Shown one piece after another: positions 24,701 to 39,200 of a stretch of DNA of 64,000 nt. Under the pieces are notes generated by a model. That model was not told where the DNA came from and did not search any database. It worked only from the letters and a program-made list of their open reading frames with translations. The first letter of the stretch is position 1. Each line of letters opens with the position of its first letter. Source of the stretch: Euptelea pleiosperma (taxonomy: Eukaryota > Streptophyta > Magnoliopsida > Ranunculales > Eupteleaceae); assembly GCA_035048495.1 (NCBI GenBank), contig CM068545.1:44262450-44326449 (forward strand). Reading direction: 5' to 3'. A program made the translations under genes and the position numbers.

Positions 24701-27700
24701 ACTCTTCCCTTACTATTGTTTCAACACATTTGAAGTGTATGAACAAGATTTGGGACAGTCGAAAGAAGTTTGCTCCATCCGTTCGTCAATTTCTCTAATT
24801 GGACTCAATTTGTGTGTTACATTCCTAAGCCTATAATTACTTACTTTTTCTCAATCGGAATCCGTAATTTGACTCAATATCTTCTATTACAATTGTTTTA
24901 ACGCATTTGATGTGTTGGAACAAGATTCGGGACTGTCGGAACAAGTTTGCTCCATTCGTTCGTCAATGTCTCTAATTGGACTCAGATTGGGTGTTACATT
25001 CCTAAGCCTATAATTACTGACTTTTTCGCAACCAGACTTCGTAATTTCACTCAATATCTTCTATTAGAATTGTTTTAACACATTTGAAGTGTTAGAACAA
25101 GATTCGGGACTATAGGAACAAGTTTGTCCCATTCGTGCATCAATGACTCTAATTGGACTCAGTTTGTGCGTCACATTCCAAAGCTTATAACTAGTGAGTT
25201 TTGCACAACCGGACCTCGTAATTTGACTCAATCTCTTCCATTGCAATTGTTTCAACACATTTGAAGAGTTGGAACAAGATTCGGGACAATCGGAACAAGT
25301 TTGTTATAGACTTTTTCGCAACCGGACTTCGTAATTTGACTCGATATATTTTATTATAATTGTTTTAACGCATTTGAAGTGTTGGAACAAGAATCGGGAT
25401 AGTTGAAACAAGTTTGTTCCATCCGTGCGTCAATGACTCTAATTGGACTCAGTTTGGTTGTTACATTCCGAAGCCTATAACTAGTGACTTTTGTGCAACC
25501 GGACATCGTAATTTGACTCAAACTCTTCCATTACTATTGTTTCAACACATTTGAAGTGTTTGAGAAAGATTCGGGACAGTCGCAACAATTTTGCTCCATC
25601 CGTGCGTCAATGTCTCTATTTGGACTCAGTTTGTGTGTTACATTCCGAAGCCTATAACTAGTGACTTTTTCGCAATCGGACACTGTAATTTGACTCAAAC
25701 TCTTCCATTACTATTGTTTCAACACATTTGAAGTGTATGAACAAGATTTGGGACAGTCGAAAGAAGTTTGCTCCATCCGTTCGTCAATGTCTCTAATTGG
25801 ACTCAATTTGTGTGTTACATTCCTAAGCCTATAATTACTTACTTTTTCGCAATCGAAATCTGTAATTTGACTCAATATCTTCTATTACAATTGTTATAAC
25901 GCATTTGATGTGTTGGAACAAGATTAGAGACTGTCGGAACAAGTTTACCCCATTCGTGCGTAAATGACTCCAATTGCACTCAGTTTGTGAGTTACATTCC
26001 CAAGCTTATAACTAGTGACTTTTGCACAACCGGACCTCGTAATTTGACTCAATATCTTCCATTACAATTGTTTTAACACATTTGAACTGTTGAAAAAAGA
26101 TTCGGGACAGTCGGAACAAGTTTGCTCCATTCGTTCGTCAATGTCTCTAATTGGACTCAGTTTGGGTGTTACATTCCTAGGCCTATAATTATTGACTTTT
26201 TCGTAACCGGACTTCGTATTTTGGCTCAATATCTTGTATTACAATTGTTTTAACAGATTTGAAGTGTTGAACAAGATTCGGGACTGTCGGAACAAGCTTG
26301 CCCCATTCGTGCGTCAATGACTCTAATTGGACTCAGTTTGTGCGTTACATTCCTTAGCTTATAACTAGTGACTTTTTCACAACCGGACCTCGTAATTTGA
26401 CTCAACATCTTCTATTACAATTGTTTTAACACATTTGAAGACTTGGAACAAGATTCGGGACAGTCGGAACAAGTTTGCTCCGTTCGTGCGTCAATGGCTA
26501 TAATTGGACCCAGTTTGTGCGTTATACTCCTAAGCTTATAACAAGTGACTTTTTCGCAACCGGATCTCGTAATTTGACTCAATCTGTTCCATTGCAATTA
26601 TTTCAACACATTTGAACTGTTGAAAAAAGATTCGGGACAGTCGGAACAAGTTTGCTCCATTCGTTCGTCAATGTCTCTAATTGGACTCAGATTGGGTGTT
26701 ACATTCCTAAGCCTATAATTACTGACTTTTTCGCAACCAGACTTCGTAATTTCACTCAATATCTTCTATTAGAATTGTTTTAACACATTTGAAGTGTTAG
26801 AACAAGATTCGGGACTATAGGAACAAGTTTGTCCCATTCGTGCATCAATGACTCTAATTGGACTCAGTTTGTGCGTCACATTCCAAAGCCTATAACTAGT
26901 GAGTTTTGCACAACCGGACCTCGTAATTTGACTCAATCTCTTCCATTGTAATTGTTTCAACACATTTGAAGTGTTGGAACAAGATTCGGGACAATCGGAA
27001 CAAGTTTGTTATTGACTTTTTCACAACCGGACTTCGTAATTTGAGTCAATATCTTTTATTATAATTGTTTTAACACATTTGTAGTGTTGGAACAAGAATC
27101 GGGATAGTTGAAACAAGTTTGTTCCATCCGTGCGTCAATGACTCTAATTGGACTCAGTTTGGTTGTTACATTCCGAAGCCTATAACTAGTGACTTTTGTG
27201 CAACCGGACATCGTAATTTTACTCAAACTCTTCCATTACTATTGTTTCAACACATTTGAAGTGTTTGAGAAAGATTCGGGACAGTCGCAACAATTTTGCT
27301 CCATCCGTGCGTCAATGTCTCTATTTGGACTCAGTTTGTGTGTTACATTCCGAAGCCTATAACTAGTGACTTTTTCGCAACCGGACCCTGTAATTTGACT
27401 CAAACTCTTCCATTACTATTGTTTCAACACATTTGAAGTGTATGAACAAGATTTGGGACAGTCGAAAGAAGTTTGCTCCATCCGTTCGTCAATGTCTCTA
27501 ATTGGACTTAATTTGTGTGTTATATTACTAAGCCTATAATTACTTACTTTTTCGCGATCGGAATCTGTAATTTGACTCAATATCTTCTATTACAATTGTT
27601 TTAATGCATTTGATGTGTTGGAACAAGATTAGGGACTGTCGGAACAAGTTTACCCCATTCGTGCGTAAATGACTCCAATTGCACTCAGTTTGTGCGTTAC

Positions 27701-30700
27701 ATTCCCAAGCTTATAACTAGTGACTTTTGCACAACCGGACCTCGTAATTTGACTCAATATCTTCCATTACAATTGTTTTAACACATTTGAACAGTTGAAA
27801 AAAGATTCGGGACAGTCGGAACAAGTTTGCTCCATTCGTTCGTCAATGTCTCTAATTGGACTCAGTTTGGGTGTTACATTCCTAAGCCTATAATTACTGA
27901 CTTTTTCGTAACCGGACTTCGTATTTTGGCTCAATATCTTGTATTATAATTGTTTTAACACATTTGAAGTGTTGAACAAGATTCGGGACTGTCGGAACAA
28001 GTTTGCCCCATTCGTGCGTCAATGACTCTAATTGGACTCAGTTTGTGCGTTACATTCCTTAGCTTATAACTAGTGACTTTTTCACAACCGGACCTCGTAA
28101 TTTGACTCAATATCTTCTATTACAATTTTTTTAACACATTTGAAGACTTGGAACAAGATTCGGGACAGTCGGAACAAGTTTGCTCCGTTCGTGCGTCAAT
28201 GGCTATAATTGGACTCAGTTTGTGCGTTACACGCCTAAGCTTATAACAAGTGACTTTTTCGCAACCGGATCTCGTAATTTGACTCAATCTGTTCCATTGC
28301 AATTGTTTCAACACATTTAAAGTCTTGGAACAAGATTCGGGACAATCGAAACAAGTTCGCTCCATCCGTGCGTCAATGTCTCTAATTGGACTCAGTTTGT
28401 TTGTTACATTCCGAAGCCTATAACTAGTGACTTTTGTGCAACCGGACCTCGTAATTTGACTCAAACTCTTCTATTACTAATGTTTCAACACATTTGCAGT
28501 GTTTGAAAAAGATTGGGACAGTCGAAACAATTTTGCTCCATCCGTGCGTCAATGTCGCTAATTGGACTCAGTTTGTGTGTTACATTCCGAAGCCTATAAC
28601 TAGTGACTTTTTCGCAACCGGACCCCGTAATTTGACTCAAAGTCTTCCATTACTATTATTTCAACACATTTGAAGTGTTGGAACAAGATTTAGGACAGTC
28701 GGAAGAAGTTTGCTCCATCCGTTCGTCAACGTCTTTAATTGGACTCAATTTGTTTGTTACATTCCTAAGCCTATAATTACTTACTTTTTCGCAATCGGAC
28801 TTCGTAATTTGACTCAATATCTTCTATTACAATTGTTTCAACACATTTGAAGTGTTGGAACAAGATTCGGGACTGTCGGAACAGGTTTACCGCATTCGTG
28901 CGTCAATGACCCTAATTGGACTCAGTTTGTGCGTTACATTCCTTAGCTTATAACTAGTGACTTTTTCACAACCGGACCTCGTAATTTGACTCAATATTTT
29001 CTATTACAATTGTTTTAACACATTTGAAGACTTGGAACAAGATTCGGGACAGTCGGAACAAGTTTGCTCCGTTCGTGCGTCAATGGCTTTAATTGGACTC
29101 AGTTTGTGCGTTACACTCCTAAGCTTATAACAAGTGACTTTTTCGCAACCGGATCTCGTAATTTGACTCAATATGTTCCATTGCAATTGTTTCAACACAT
29201 TTAAAGTCTTGGAACAAGAGTCGGGACAATCGAAACAAGTTTGCTCCATCCGTGCGTAAATGTCTCTAATTGGACTCAGTTTGTTTGTTACATTCCGAAG
29301 CCTATAACTAGTGACTTTTGTGCAACCAGACATCGTAATTTGACTCAAACTCTTTCATTACTATTGTTTCAACACATTTGAAGTGTTTGAGAAAGATTCG
29401 GGACAGTCGCAACAATATTGCTCCATCCGTGCGTCAATGTCTCTATTTGGACTCAGTTTGTGTGTTACATTCCAAAGCCTATAACTAGTGACTTTTTCGC
29501 AACCGGACCCTGTAATTTGACTCAAACTCTTCCATTACTATTGTTTCAACACATTTGAAGTGTATGAACAAGATTTGGGACAGTCGAAAGAAGTTTGCTC
29601 CATCCGTTCGTCAATGTCTCTAATTGGACTCAATTTGTGTGTTACATTCCTAAGCCTATAATTACTTACTTTTTCGCAATCGGAATCTGTAATTTGACTC
29701 AATATCTTCTATTACAATTGTTTTAATGCATTTGATGTGTTGGAACAAGATTCGGGACTGTCGGAATAAGTTTACCCCATTCGTGCGTAAATGACCCTAA
29801 TTGGACTCAGTTTGTTTGTTACATTCCTTAGCTTATAATTACTTACTTTTTCGCAATCGGACTTCGTAATTTGACTCAATATCTTCTATTACAATTGTTT
29901 CAACACATTTGAAGTGTTGGAACAAGATTCGGGACTGTCGGAACAGGTTTACCGCATTCGTGCGTCAATGACCCTAATTGGACTCAGTTTGTGCGTTACA
30001 TTCCTTAGCTTATAACTAGTGACTTTTTCACAACCGAACCTCGTAATTTGACTCAATATCTTCTATTACAATTATTTTAACACATTTGAAGACTTGGAAC
30101 AAGATTCGGGACAGTCGAAACAAGTTTGCTCCGTTCGTGCGTCAATGGCTATAATTGGACTCAGTTTGTGCGTTACACTCCTAAGCTTATAACAAGTGAC
30201 TTTTTTCGCAACCGGATCTTGTAATTTGACTCAATCTGTTCCATTGCAATTGTTTCAACACATTTAAAGTCTTGGAACAAGAGTCGGGACAATCGAAACA
30301 AGTTTGCTCCATCCGTGCGTCAATGTCTCTAATTGGACTCAGTTTGTTTGTTACATTCCGAAGCCTATAACTAGTGACTTTTGTGCAACCAGACATCGTA
30401 ATTTGACTCAAACTCTTTCATTACTATTGTTTCAACTCATTTGAACTGTTTGAGAAAGATTCGGGACAGTCGCAACAATTTTGCTCCATCCGTGCGTCAA
30501 TGTCTCTATTTGGACTCAGTTTGTGTGTTACATTCCAAAGCCTATAACTAGTGACTTTTTCGCAACCGGACCCTGTAATTTGACTCAAACTCTTCCATTA
30601 CTATTGTTTCAACACATTTGAAGTGTATGAACAAGATTTGGGACAGTCGAAAGAAGTTTGCTCCATCCGTTCGTCAATGTCTCTAATTGGACTCAATTTG

Positions 30701-32726
30701 TGTGTTACATTCCTAAGCCTATAATTACTTACTTTTTCGCAATCGGAATCTGTAATTTGACTCAATATCTTCTATTACAATTGTTTTAACACATTTGATG
30801 TGTTGGAACAAGATTCGGGACTGTCGGAACAAGTTTACCCCATTCGTGCGTAAATGACTCCAATTGCACTCAGTTTGTGCGTTACATTCCCAAGCTTATA
30901 ACTAGTGACTTTTGCACAACCGGACCTCGTAATTTGACTCAATATGTTCCATTACAATTGTTTTAACACATTTGTACTGTTGAAAAAAGATTCGGGACAG
31001 TTGGAACAAGTTTGCTCCATTCGTTCGTCAATGTCTCTAATTGGACTCAGTTTGGGTGTTACATTCCTAAGCCTATAATTACTGACTTTTTCGTATCCGG
31101 ACTTCGTATTTTGGCTCAATATCTTGTATTACAATTGTTTTAACACATTTGAAGTGTTGAACAAGATTCGGGACTGTCGGAACAAGCTTGCCCCATTCGT
31201 GCGTCAATGACTCTAATTGGACTCAGTTTGTGCGTTACATTCCTTAGCTTATACCTAGTGACTTTTTCACAACCGGACCTCGTAATTTGACTCAATATCT
31301 TCTATTACAATTGTTTCAACACATTTGAAGTCTTGGAATAAGATTCGGGACAGTCAGAACAAGTTTGCTCCGTTCGTGCGTCAATGACTATAATTGGACT
31401 CAGTTTGTGCGTTACACTCCTAAGCTTATAACAAGTGACTTTTTCGCAACCGGATCTCGTAATTTGACTCAATCTGTTCCATTGCAATTGTTTCAACACA
31501 TTTAAAGTCTTGGAACAAGATTCGGGACAATCGAAACAAGTTTGCTCTATCCCTACGTCAATGTCTCTAATAGGACTTAGTTTGTTTGTTACATTCCGAA
31601 GCCTATAACTAGTTACTTTTGTGCAACTGGACATCGTAATTTGACTCAAACTCTTCCATTACTATTGTTTCAACACATTTGAAGTGTTTGAGAAAGATTC
31701 GGGACAGTCGCAACAGTTTTGCTCCATCCGTGCGTCAATGTCTCTATTTGGACTCAGTTTGTGTGTTACATTCCGAAGCCTATAACTAGTGACTTTTTCG
31801 CAACCGGACCCTGTAATTTGACTCAAACTCTTCCATTACTATTGTTTCAACACATTTGAAGTGTATGAACAAGATTTAGGACAGTCGAAAGAAGTTTGCT
31901 CCATCCGTTCGTCAATGTCTCTATTTAGACTCAATTTGTGTGTTACATTCCTAAGCCTATAATTACTTACTTTTTCGCAATCGGAATCCGTAATTCGACT
32001 CAATATCTTCTATTACAATTGTTTTAACGCATTTGATGTGTTGGAACAAGATTTGGGACTGTCGGAACAAGTTTGCTCCATTCGTTCGTCAATGTCTCTA
32101 ATTGGACTCAGATTGGGTGTTACATTCCTAAGCCTATAATTACTGACTTTTTCGCAACCAGACTTCGTAATTTCACTCAATATCTTCTATTAGAATTGTT
32201 TTAACACATTTGAAGTGTTAGAACAAGATTCGGGACTATAGGAACAAGTTAGTCCCATTCGTGCATCAATGACTCTAATTGGACTCAGTTTGTGCGTCAC
32301 ATTCCAAAGCTTATAACTAGTGAGTTTTGCACAACCGGACCTCGTAATTTGACTCAATCTCTTGCATTGCAATTTTGTTCAACACATTTGAAGTGTTGGA
32401 ACAAGATTCAGGACAATCGGAACAAGTTTGTTATAGACTTTTTCGCAACCGGGCTTCGTAACTTGACTCGATATATTTTATTATAATTGTTTTAACGCAT
32501 TTGAAGTGTTGAAACAAGAATCCGGATAGTTGAAACAAGTTTGTTCCATCTGTGCGTCAATGACTCTAATTGGACTCAGTTTGGTTGTTACATTCGGAAG
32601 CCTATAACTAGTGACTTTTGTGCAACCGGACATCATAATTTGACTCAAACTCTTCCATTACTATTGTTTCAACATATTTGAAGTGTTTGAGAAAGATTCG
32701 GGACAGTCGCAACAATTTTGCTCCAT
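18719..32726. repeat. Satellite block S2
   Basis: The same 177-bp satellite continues in phase after element A. Seven of the sixteen marker pairs (GGGACTATAGG monomer plus shortened monomer) lie here, near 18773, 19782, 22183, 24066, 25064, 26769 and 32190. A two-monomer landmark type begins near 21121, 23181, 28120, 29004, 30187 and 31305. Spacings are mostly multiples of 177 (885, 1062) or such multiples plus about 113, so the number of monomers between landmarks varies. The block ends inside the LINE target site AATTTTGCTCCAT (32714-32726). Confidence 0.96.
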
Positions 32727-35700
32727 TTAAAAGAAAAGATTTGGAAAGAAAGTTGCATCAATTGCTGGACTGATCACCCGGATTTTATGGGAATAGTTGC
32801 GGAGGTCTGGAAAGAAAGGATCTATGGTAACCCAATGTACAGGCTCACTATGAAACTTAATTCCCTTAAAGGCCAGCTTAAGATTTGGAACCACAGCACA
32901 TTCAATGCCTTGAGGAAGCAAGTCCATGCCGCTAAGATAAAACTTGATGCAGTTCAGCAACTCATTTAGGAGGATCCTAGAGACGAACTACTGAGTCAAC
33001 TGGAAGATGACAGGTTAAAGGATTATGCTAGGATCTCGAAGTTTGAAGAGTCAACACTGAAACAGAAATCTCGTATCGATTGGCTGAATCTTGGAGATAG
33101 CAACAGTGCCTTTTTCCATCACTCGATAAAAGCCAGGCAAGCTCGGAATTCTATCCTCAGTCTTTATGACTCTAATCAGCAGAAGATCACAGAGGTTCTA
33201 GATATCAAAGAAGAAATAATGCAGCATTTTCAGAAATCTTTGGGTACAGAAGATAGGGAGTACAGTAAAGAGATGGTCATGGCTATGAAGCATGAAAAAA
33301 CTCTGACTGATAACCAAAAGAACGAAATGATAAAGGAGGTTACAGGCGAGGAGATCACCAAGGTTTTATTCAGCATGCAGGACTCGAAGGCTCCTGGACC
33401 CGACGGCTTTAACGCTCACTTCTTCAAAAAAGCCTGGTCTATAGTAGGACATGACTTTATTCTTGCATGTCTTAATTTCTTTAGACATCACAAGTTGCCT
33501 ACTGGAGTTAATTCCACGTTCATTACGCTGATTCCTAAGGTTAGTAATCCCAATAACGTTGGGGACTTCAGACCTATTTCCTGTTGTAATTTAATTTACA
33601 AATGTATATCGAAGATCATTGCAAACAGGATGAAGGAATCTCTTCCATCTCTCATCGAGCCAACTCAATCAGCTTTCATCAAAGGTCGCCGCATTAGTGA
33701 CAATATCCTCATTTGTCATGAACTCTTTCACAATTATCATAGAGGAACGGGTTCTCCCAGATGTACAGTTAAGATTGATTTGAAGAAGGCGTATGATAAC
33801 CTAAGATGGGATCTCATTCTGGATCTCCTCTTTATGCTGAACTTTCATCCTATGTTTATAGAATGGATACGTATATGTTTAACTACGGTCAAGTATTCTA
33901 TCCTGATAAATGGAAGCCCGGAAGGGTATTTTGAAGGGAAGAGAGGTATTCGGCAAGGCGATCCTATATCGCCTTATCTATTTGTGTTGGTCATGGAGCT
34001 ATTCAATACCCTCCTGAAGATGAAAGTCCAAGAGGGCCTTTTCCGGCTACACCCCAGATGTGATGATCCACTCATTACCCACATGTGCTTTGCCGATGAT
34101 CTCATGGTTTTCTTTGCAGGGGATGTTCAATCAGCTGCGACTCTTAATGAGCTCTTAATACTCTTCAAGGATATAACGGGATTAGAAGCTAATCGGAGTA
34201 AGAGTACGATCTTTTGTTCAGGGATAGGGGAGGCTGAGCAGGAGGAGATTATCGACATTTTGGGTTTTACTGAAGGTAATGGACCTATCCGGTATCTAGG
34301 TCTCCCTCTTCTATCAAAAAGGTTGAGTGCTCAGGATTGCCAACCTCTTCTAGATCGGATCATGTGCAGAATTCAATCCTGGAAAGGCAGGATACTCTCT
34401 TATGCAGGTAGACTCGAGCTGATTAAATCAGTCCTCAATAGTATCCAAATCTATTGGAGTTCCTGCTTTATTTTCCCGAAGAGTATTATAATGAAGATGA
34501 ATAGAACTTTTGCTAGTTTCTTATGGGGAGGGCCAGATCTCAGTAGGAAATATCATGCTATGGCATGGCCGATCATATGTCGGCCCAAAATCGAAGGAGG
34601 ACTCGGACTCAAAAGTCTAGACCGATGGAATAAAGCTGCGATCATGCGGCATACATTTGCAATTGCTTCTAGGAATGATAATATTTGGGTCGACTGGGTC
34701 AAGTCCCATCTTATAAAAAAGAAGAATTTTTGGACAATGAAAACTCCTCAGGATTCTTCATGGTCATGGCGGAAAATCCTTGCAAGTAGAGTTATCGCAA
34801 GCACCCTGATTAAGCATCTGATAGCGAATGGTGAAGACACTAGCTTATGGCATGATCCTTGGCATCCCAAAGGCATTCTCTGGGACACACTCATCAGGAA
34901 TCAGAGATTTGATTCTAGGTTACAGCAGGAAGATAAGGTTTCCACACTTATTTCCAATCAAGAATGGCATCAACCTCATGCAACGACGATTGACTTGGAT
35001 CAGACTTGGAGTATCCTCCATCAAATTGACATTGATCCTCTTCTGGACAGGGATGAAGTAGTTTGGATCCCTTCTAACTCAGGACGGTATACCATGAGGT
35101 CAGCTTATGACGCTATAGGTGAAAGGTATCCTCATGTTAATTGGTGTGGTATAGTATGGAGTAAGCGAGCTATTCCTCGGCATAGTTTTATCGCCTGGCT
35201 AGCTATTAATGGCGCACTATTAACTAAGGACAAACCTTTCATCCATAATGCTATTAGTAACACCAAGTGTGTTTTCTGTTGGACCGAAGAAGAGACTACC
35301 AGTCATCTTTTCTTTGACTGTAGCTTCACCAGATTTATATGGGGTAAGATTCTGTACTTATCTCGGTATAACAGGAGCGTCCTCTCATCAGATCAAGAAG
35401 CGCTATGGATCTTGAATAACTTGTCCGGAGCTGGGCTCCAAGAACAAGTTGTTAAAGTGGCTTTCACAGCCTCTATCTATTTTATATGGAGAGAGAGGAA
35501 TGCTCGCATTTTCCAGACTATGTTCTGTTCTAAGGAAAGAATACTTAGCCAAGTTCTTGAAAGTACCAAACTTAGATTTTTGACTTGTAAGAATGGAGTG
35601 GTTGACAGCCCCAGATCTAGGGAGTTCTTTGCTTCATGGAGGATCAGCGTGGAATTTCAGCATCTCCAACCATTCCTATGTAAATGGATAGCGCCTCCTC

Positions 35701-36179
35701 ATGGGTTTTGGAGGCTGAACACTGATGGTTCCTTGAAAGAAAGTTCAGCTGGTTATGGAGGGATACTTAGAAACTCGATTGGCGAAGTACTTGTGGCCTA
35801 TGCAGGGGCATGTACTAGAAGATCTTTACTTTATCAAGAGATCCAAGCTATCGACGTGGGAATTCAATTAGCTATCTCCAAGGGAGTTACCAATATTCAA
35901 ATATCAACAGATTCGGAGGTAGCTGTGGGCATTCTAAAGGGGTCATTCATTATACCGTGGCACACTAAAAGATTAGTTAATTCTATACAGCAAAATTGGT
36001 CCAAATTTGAAAGCATCGAGATTAGCCATGTGTTCCGAGAAATTAATGGGGCAGCAGATCACTTAGCCTCTTTTAATAGATCTGATGGTTGTCTATTTTT
36101 GTATCCTGTAGATTTTCACAATGATCTAAGGGTCATCATTTGCAATGACGCCTCCGGTCATTTGTACCTTAGAATGTAA
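32727..36179 (+). pseudogene. LINE ORF2 remnant: reverse transcriptase, zf-RVT and RNase H
   Basis: One reading frame stays open from 32727 to the TAA at 36177, except for a TAG at 32967-32969. The first Met after the stop is at 33219 (986 residues). Before it lies the conserved KQKSRIDWLNLGDSNSAFFH stretch that precedes plant LINE reverse transcriptases. Numbering from that Met, the RT has APGPDGF (58-64), NSTFITLIPK (98-107), FRPISCCN (117-124), IDLKKAYD with catalytic Asp187, GIRQGDPISP (243-252) and FADD (291-294). A zf-RVT region follows at about 620-710 (CVFC...HLFFDC). An RNase H domain is at about 830-955 with Asp in NTDGS (836), a Glu in QEIQA, Asp in TDS (898) and Asp in AADH (947). 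All visible catalytic residues are kept. The stop probably came from CAG or GAG. It cannot encode a full ORF2 because the endonuclease is absent. Confidence 0.93.
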
Positions 36180-36249
36180 TAGACTTTTCTTCAAGGTCAG
36201 GTAGGGGTCCGCCTAACCCCAGCTTACTCATCAAAAAAAAAAAAAAAAT
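32727..36249 (+). mobile_element. 5'-truncated L1-type LINE inserted in satellite
   Basis: This is a non-LTR retrotransposon of about 3.5 kb on the plus strand. It is bounded by a 13-bp target-site duplication, AATTTTGCTCCAT (32714-32726 and 36250-36262), and ends in a run of 16 A plus T (36233-36249). It is 5'-truncated: ORF1 and the apurinic endonuclease part of ORF2 are missing, and the remaining sequence starts just before the reverse transcriptase region. Truncation of this kind is usual for target-primed reverse transcription. Removing it rejoins TTTTGCTCCATCCGTGCG as in neighbouring monomers. Its higher GC and codon-like structure contrast with the satellite. Confidence 0.95.
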
Positions 36250-36262
36250 AATTTTGCTCCAT
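36233..36262 (+). other. LINE poly-A tail and right target-site copy
   Basis: Sixteen A residues (36233-36248) and one T are followed by AATTTTGCTCCAT (36250-36262), identical to 32714-32726. This is the mark of L1-type target-primed insertion and sets the element's plus orientation. Confidence 0.92.
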
Positions 36263-39200
36263 CCGTGCGTCAATGTCTCTATTTGGACTCAGTTTGTGTG
36301 TTACATTCCGAAGCCTATAACTAGTGACTTTTTCGCAACCGGACCCTGTAATTTGACTCAAACTCTTCCATTACTATTGTTTCAACACATTTGAAGTGTA
36401 TGAACAAGATTTGGGACAGTCGAAAGAAGTTTGCTCCATCCGTTCGTCAATGTCTCTAATTGGACTCAATTTGTGTGTTACATTCCTAAGCTTATAATTA
36501 CTTACTTTTTCGCAATCGGAATCCGTAATTTGACTCAATATCTTCTATTACAATTGTTTTAACGCATTTGATGTGTTGGAACAAGATTCGGGACTGTCGG
36601 AACAAGTTTGCTCCATTCGTTCGTCAATGTCTCTAATTGGACTCAGATTGGGTGTTACATTCCTAAGCCTATAATTACTGACTTTTTCGCAACCAGACTT
36701 CGTAATTTCACTCAATATCTTCTATTAGAATTGTTTTAACACATTTGAAGTGTTAGAACAAGATTCGGGACTATAGGAACAAGTTTGTCCCATTCGTGCA
36801 TCAATGACTCTAATTGGACTCAGTTTGTGCGTCACATTCCAAAGCTTATAACTAGTGAGTTTTGCACAACCGGACCTCGTAATTTGACTCAATCTCTTCC
36901 ATTGCAATTGTTTCAACACATTTGAAGTGTTGGAACAAGATTCGGGACAATCGGAACAAGTTTGTTATAGACTTTTTCGCAACCGGACTTCGTAATTTGA
37001 CTCGATATATTTTATTATAATTGTTTTAACGCATTTGAAGTGTTGAAACAAGAATCGGGATAGTTGAAACAAGTTTGTTCCATCCGTGCGTCAATGACTC
37101 TAATTGGACTCAGTTTGGTTGTTACATTCCGAAGCCTATAACTAGTGACTTTTGTGCAACCGGACATCGTAATTTGACTCAAACTCTTCCATTACTATTG
37201 TTTCAACACATTTGAAGTGTTTGAGAAAGATTCGGGACAGTCGCAACAATTTTGCTCCATCCGTGCGTCAATGTCTCTATTTGGACTCAGTTTGTGTGTT
37301 ACATTCCGAAGCCTATAACTAGTGACTTTTTCGCAACCAGACCCTGTAATTTGACTCAAACTCTTCCATTACTATTGTTTCAACACATTTGAAGTGTATG
37401 AACAAGATTTGGGACAGTCGAAAGAAGTTTGCTCCATCCGTTCGTCAATGTCTCTAATTGGACTCAATTTGTGTGTTACATTCCTAAGCCTATAATTACT
37501 TACTTTTTCGCAATCGAAATCTGTAATTTGACTCAATATCTTCTATTACAATTGTTTTAACGCGTTTGATGTGTTGGAACAAGATTAGGGACTGTCGGAA
37601 CAAGTTTACCCCATTCGTGCGTAAATGACTCCAATTGCACTCAGTTTGTGCGTTACATTCCCAAGCTTATAACTAGTGACTTTTGCACAACCGGACCTCG
37701 TAATTTGACTCAATATCTTCCATTACAATTGTTTTAACATATTTGAACTGTTGAAAAAAGATTCGGGACAGTCGGAACAAGTTTGCTCCATTCGTTCGTC
37801 AATGTCTCTAATTGGACTCAGTTTGGGTGTTACATTCCTAAGCCTATAATTACTGACTTTTTTGTAACCGGACTTCGTATTTTGGCTCAATATCTTGTAT
37901 TACAATTGTTTTAACACATTTGAAGTGTTGAACAAGTTTCGGGACTGTCGGAACAAGTTTACCCCATTCGTGCGTCAATGACTCTAATTGGACTCAGTTT
38001 GTGCGTTACATTCCTTAGCTTATAACTAGTGACTTTTTCACAACCGGACCTCGTAATTTGACTCAACATCTTCTATTACAATTGTTTTAACACATTTGAA
38101 GACTTGGAACAAGATTCGGGACAGTCGGAACAAGTTTGCTCCGTTCGTGCGTCAATGGCTATAATTGGACTCAGTTTGTGCGTTACACTCCTAAGCTTAT
38201 AACAAGTGACTCTTTCGCAACCGGATCTCGTAATTTGACTCAATCTGTTCCATTGCAATTGTTTCAACACATTTAAAGTCTTGGAACAAGATTCGGGACA
38301 ATCGAAACAAGTTTGCTCCATCCGTGCGTCAATGTCTCTAATTGGACTCAGTTTGTTTGTTACATTCCGAAGCCTATAACTAGTGACTTTTGTGCAACCG
38401 GACCTCGTAATTGGACTCAAACTCTTCTATTACTAATGTTTCAACACATTTGCAGTGTTTGAAAAAGATTCGGGACAGTCGAAACAATTTTGCTCCATCC
38501 GTGCGTCAATGTCGCTAATTGGACTCAGTTTGTGTGTTACATTCCAAAGCCTATAACTAGTGACTTTTTCGCAACCGGACCCCGTAATTTGACTCAAACT
38601 CTTCCATTATTATTATTTCAACACATTTGAAGTGTTGGAACAAGATTTAGGACAGTCGGAAGAAGTTTGCTCCATCCGTTCGTCAACGTCTTTAATTGGA
38701 CTCAATTTGTTTGCTACATTCCTAAGCCTATAATTACTTACTTTTTCGCAATCGGACTTCGTAATTTTACTCAATATCTTCTATTACAATTGTTTCAACA
38801 CATTTGAAGTGTTGGAACAAGATTCGGGACTGTCGGAACAGGTTTACCGCATTCGTGCGTCAATGACCCTAATTGGACTCAGTTTGTGCGTTACATTCCC
38901 AAGCTTATAACTAGTTTCATTTGCACAACCGGATCTCGTAATTTGACTTAGTATCTTCCATTACAATTGTTTCAACACATTTGAACTGTTGAAAAAAGAT
39001 TCGGGACAGTCGGAACAAGTTTGCTCCATTCGTTCGTCAATGTCTCTAATTGGACTCAGATTGGGTGTTACATTCCTAAGCCTATAATTACTGACTTTTT
39101 CGTAACCGGACTTCGTATTTTGGCTCAATATCTTGCATTATAATTGTTTTAACACATTTGAAGTGTTGAACAAGATTCGGGACTGTCGGAACAAGTTTGC

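Noticed and set aside
34828..35061. Second plus-strand frame of 77 residues within the LINE
   Set aside because: It is a shadow frame overlapping the longer RT/RNase H frame.
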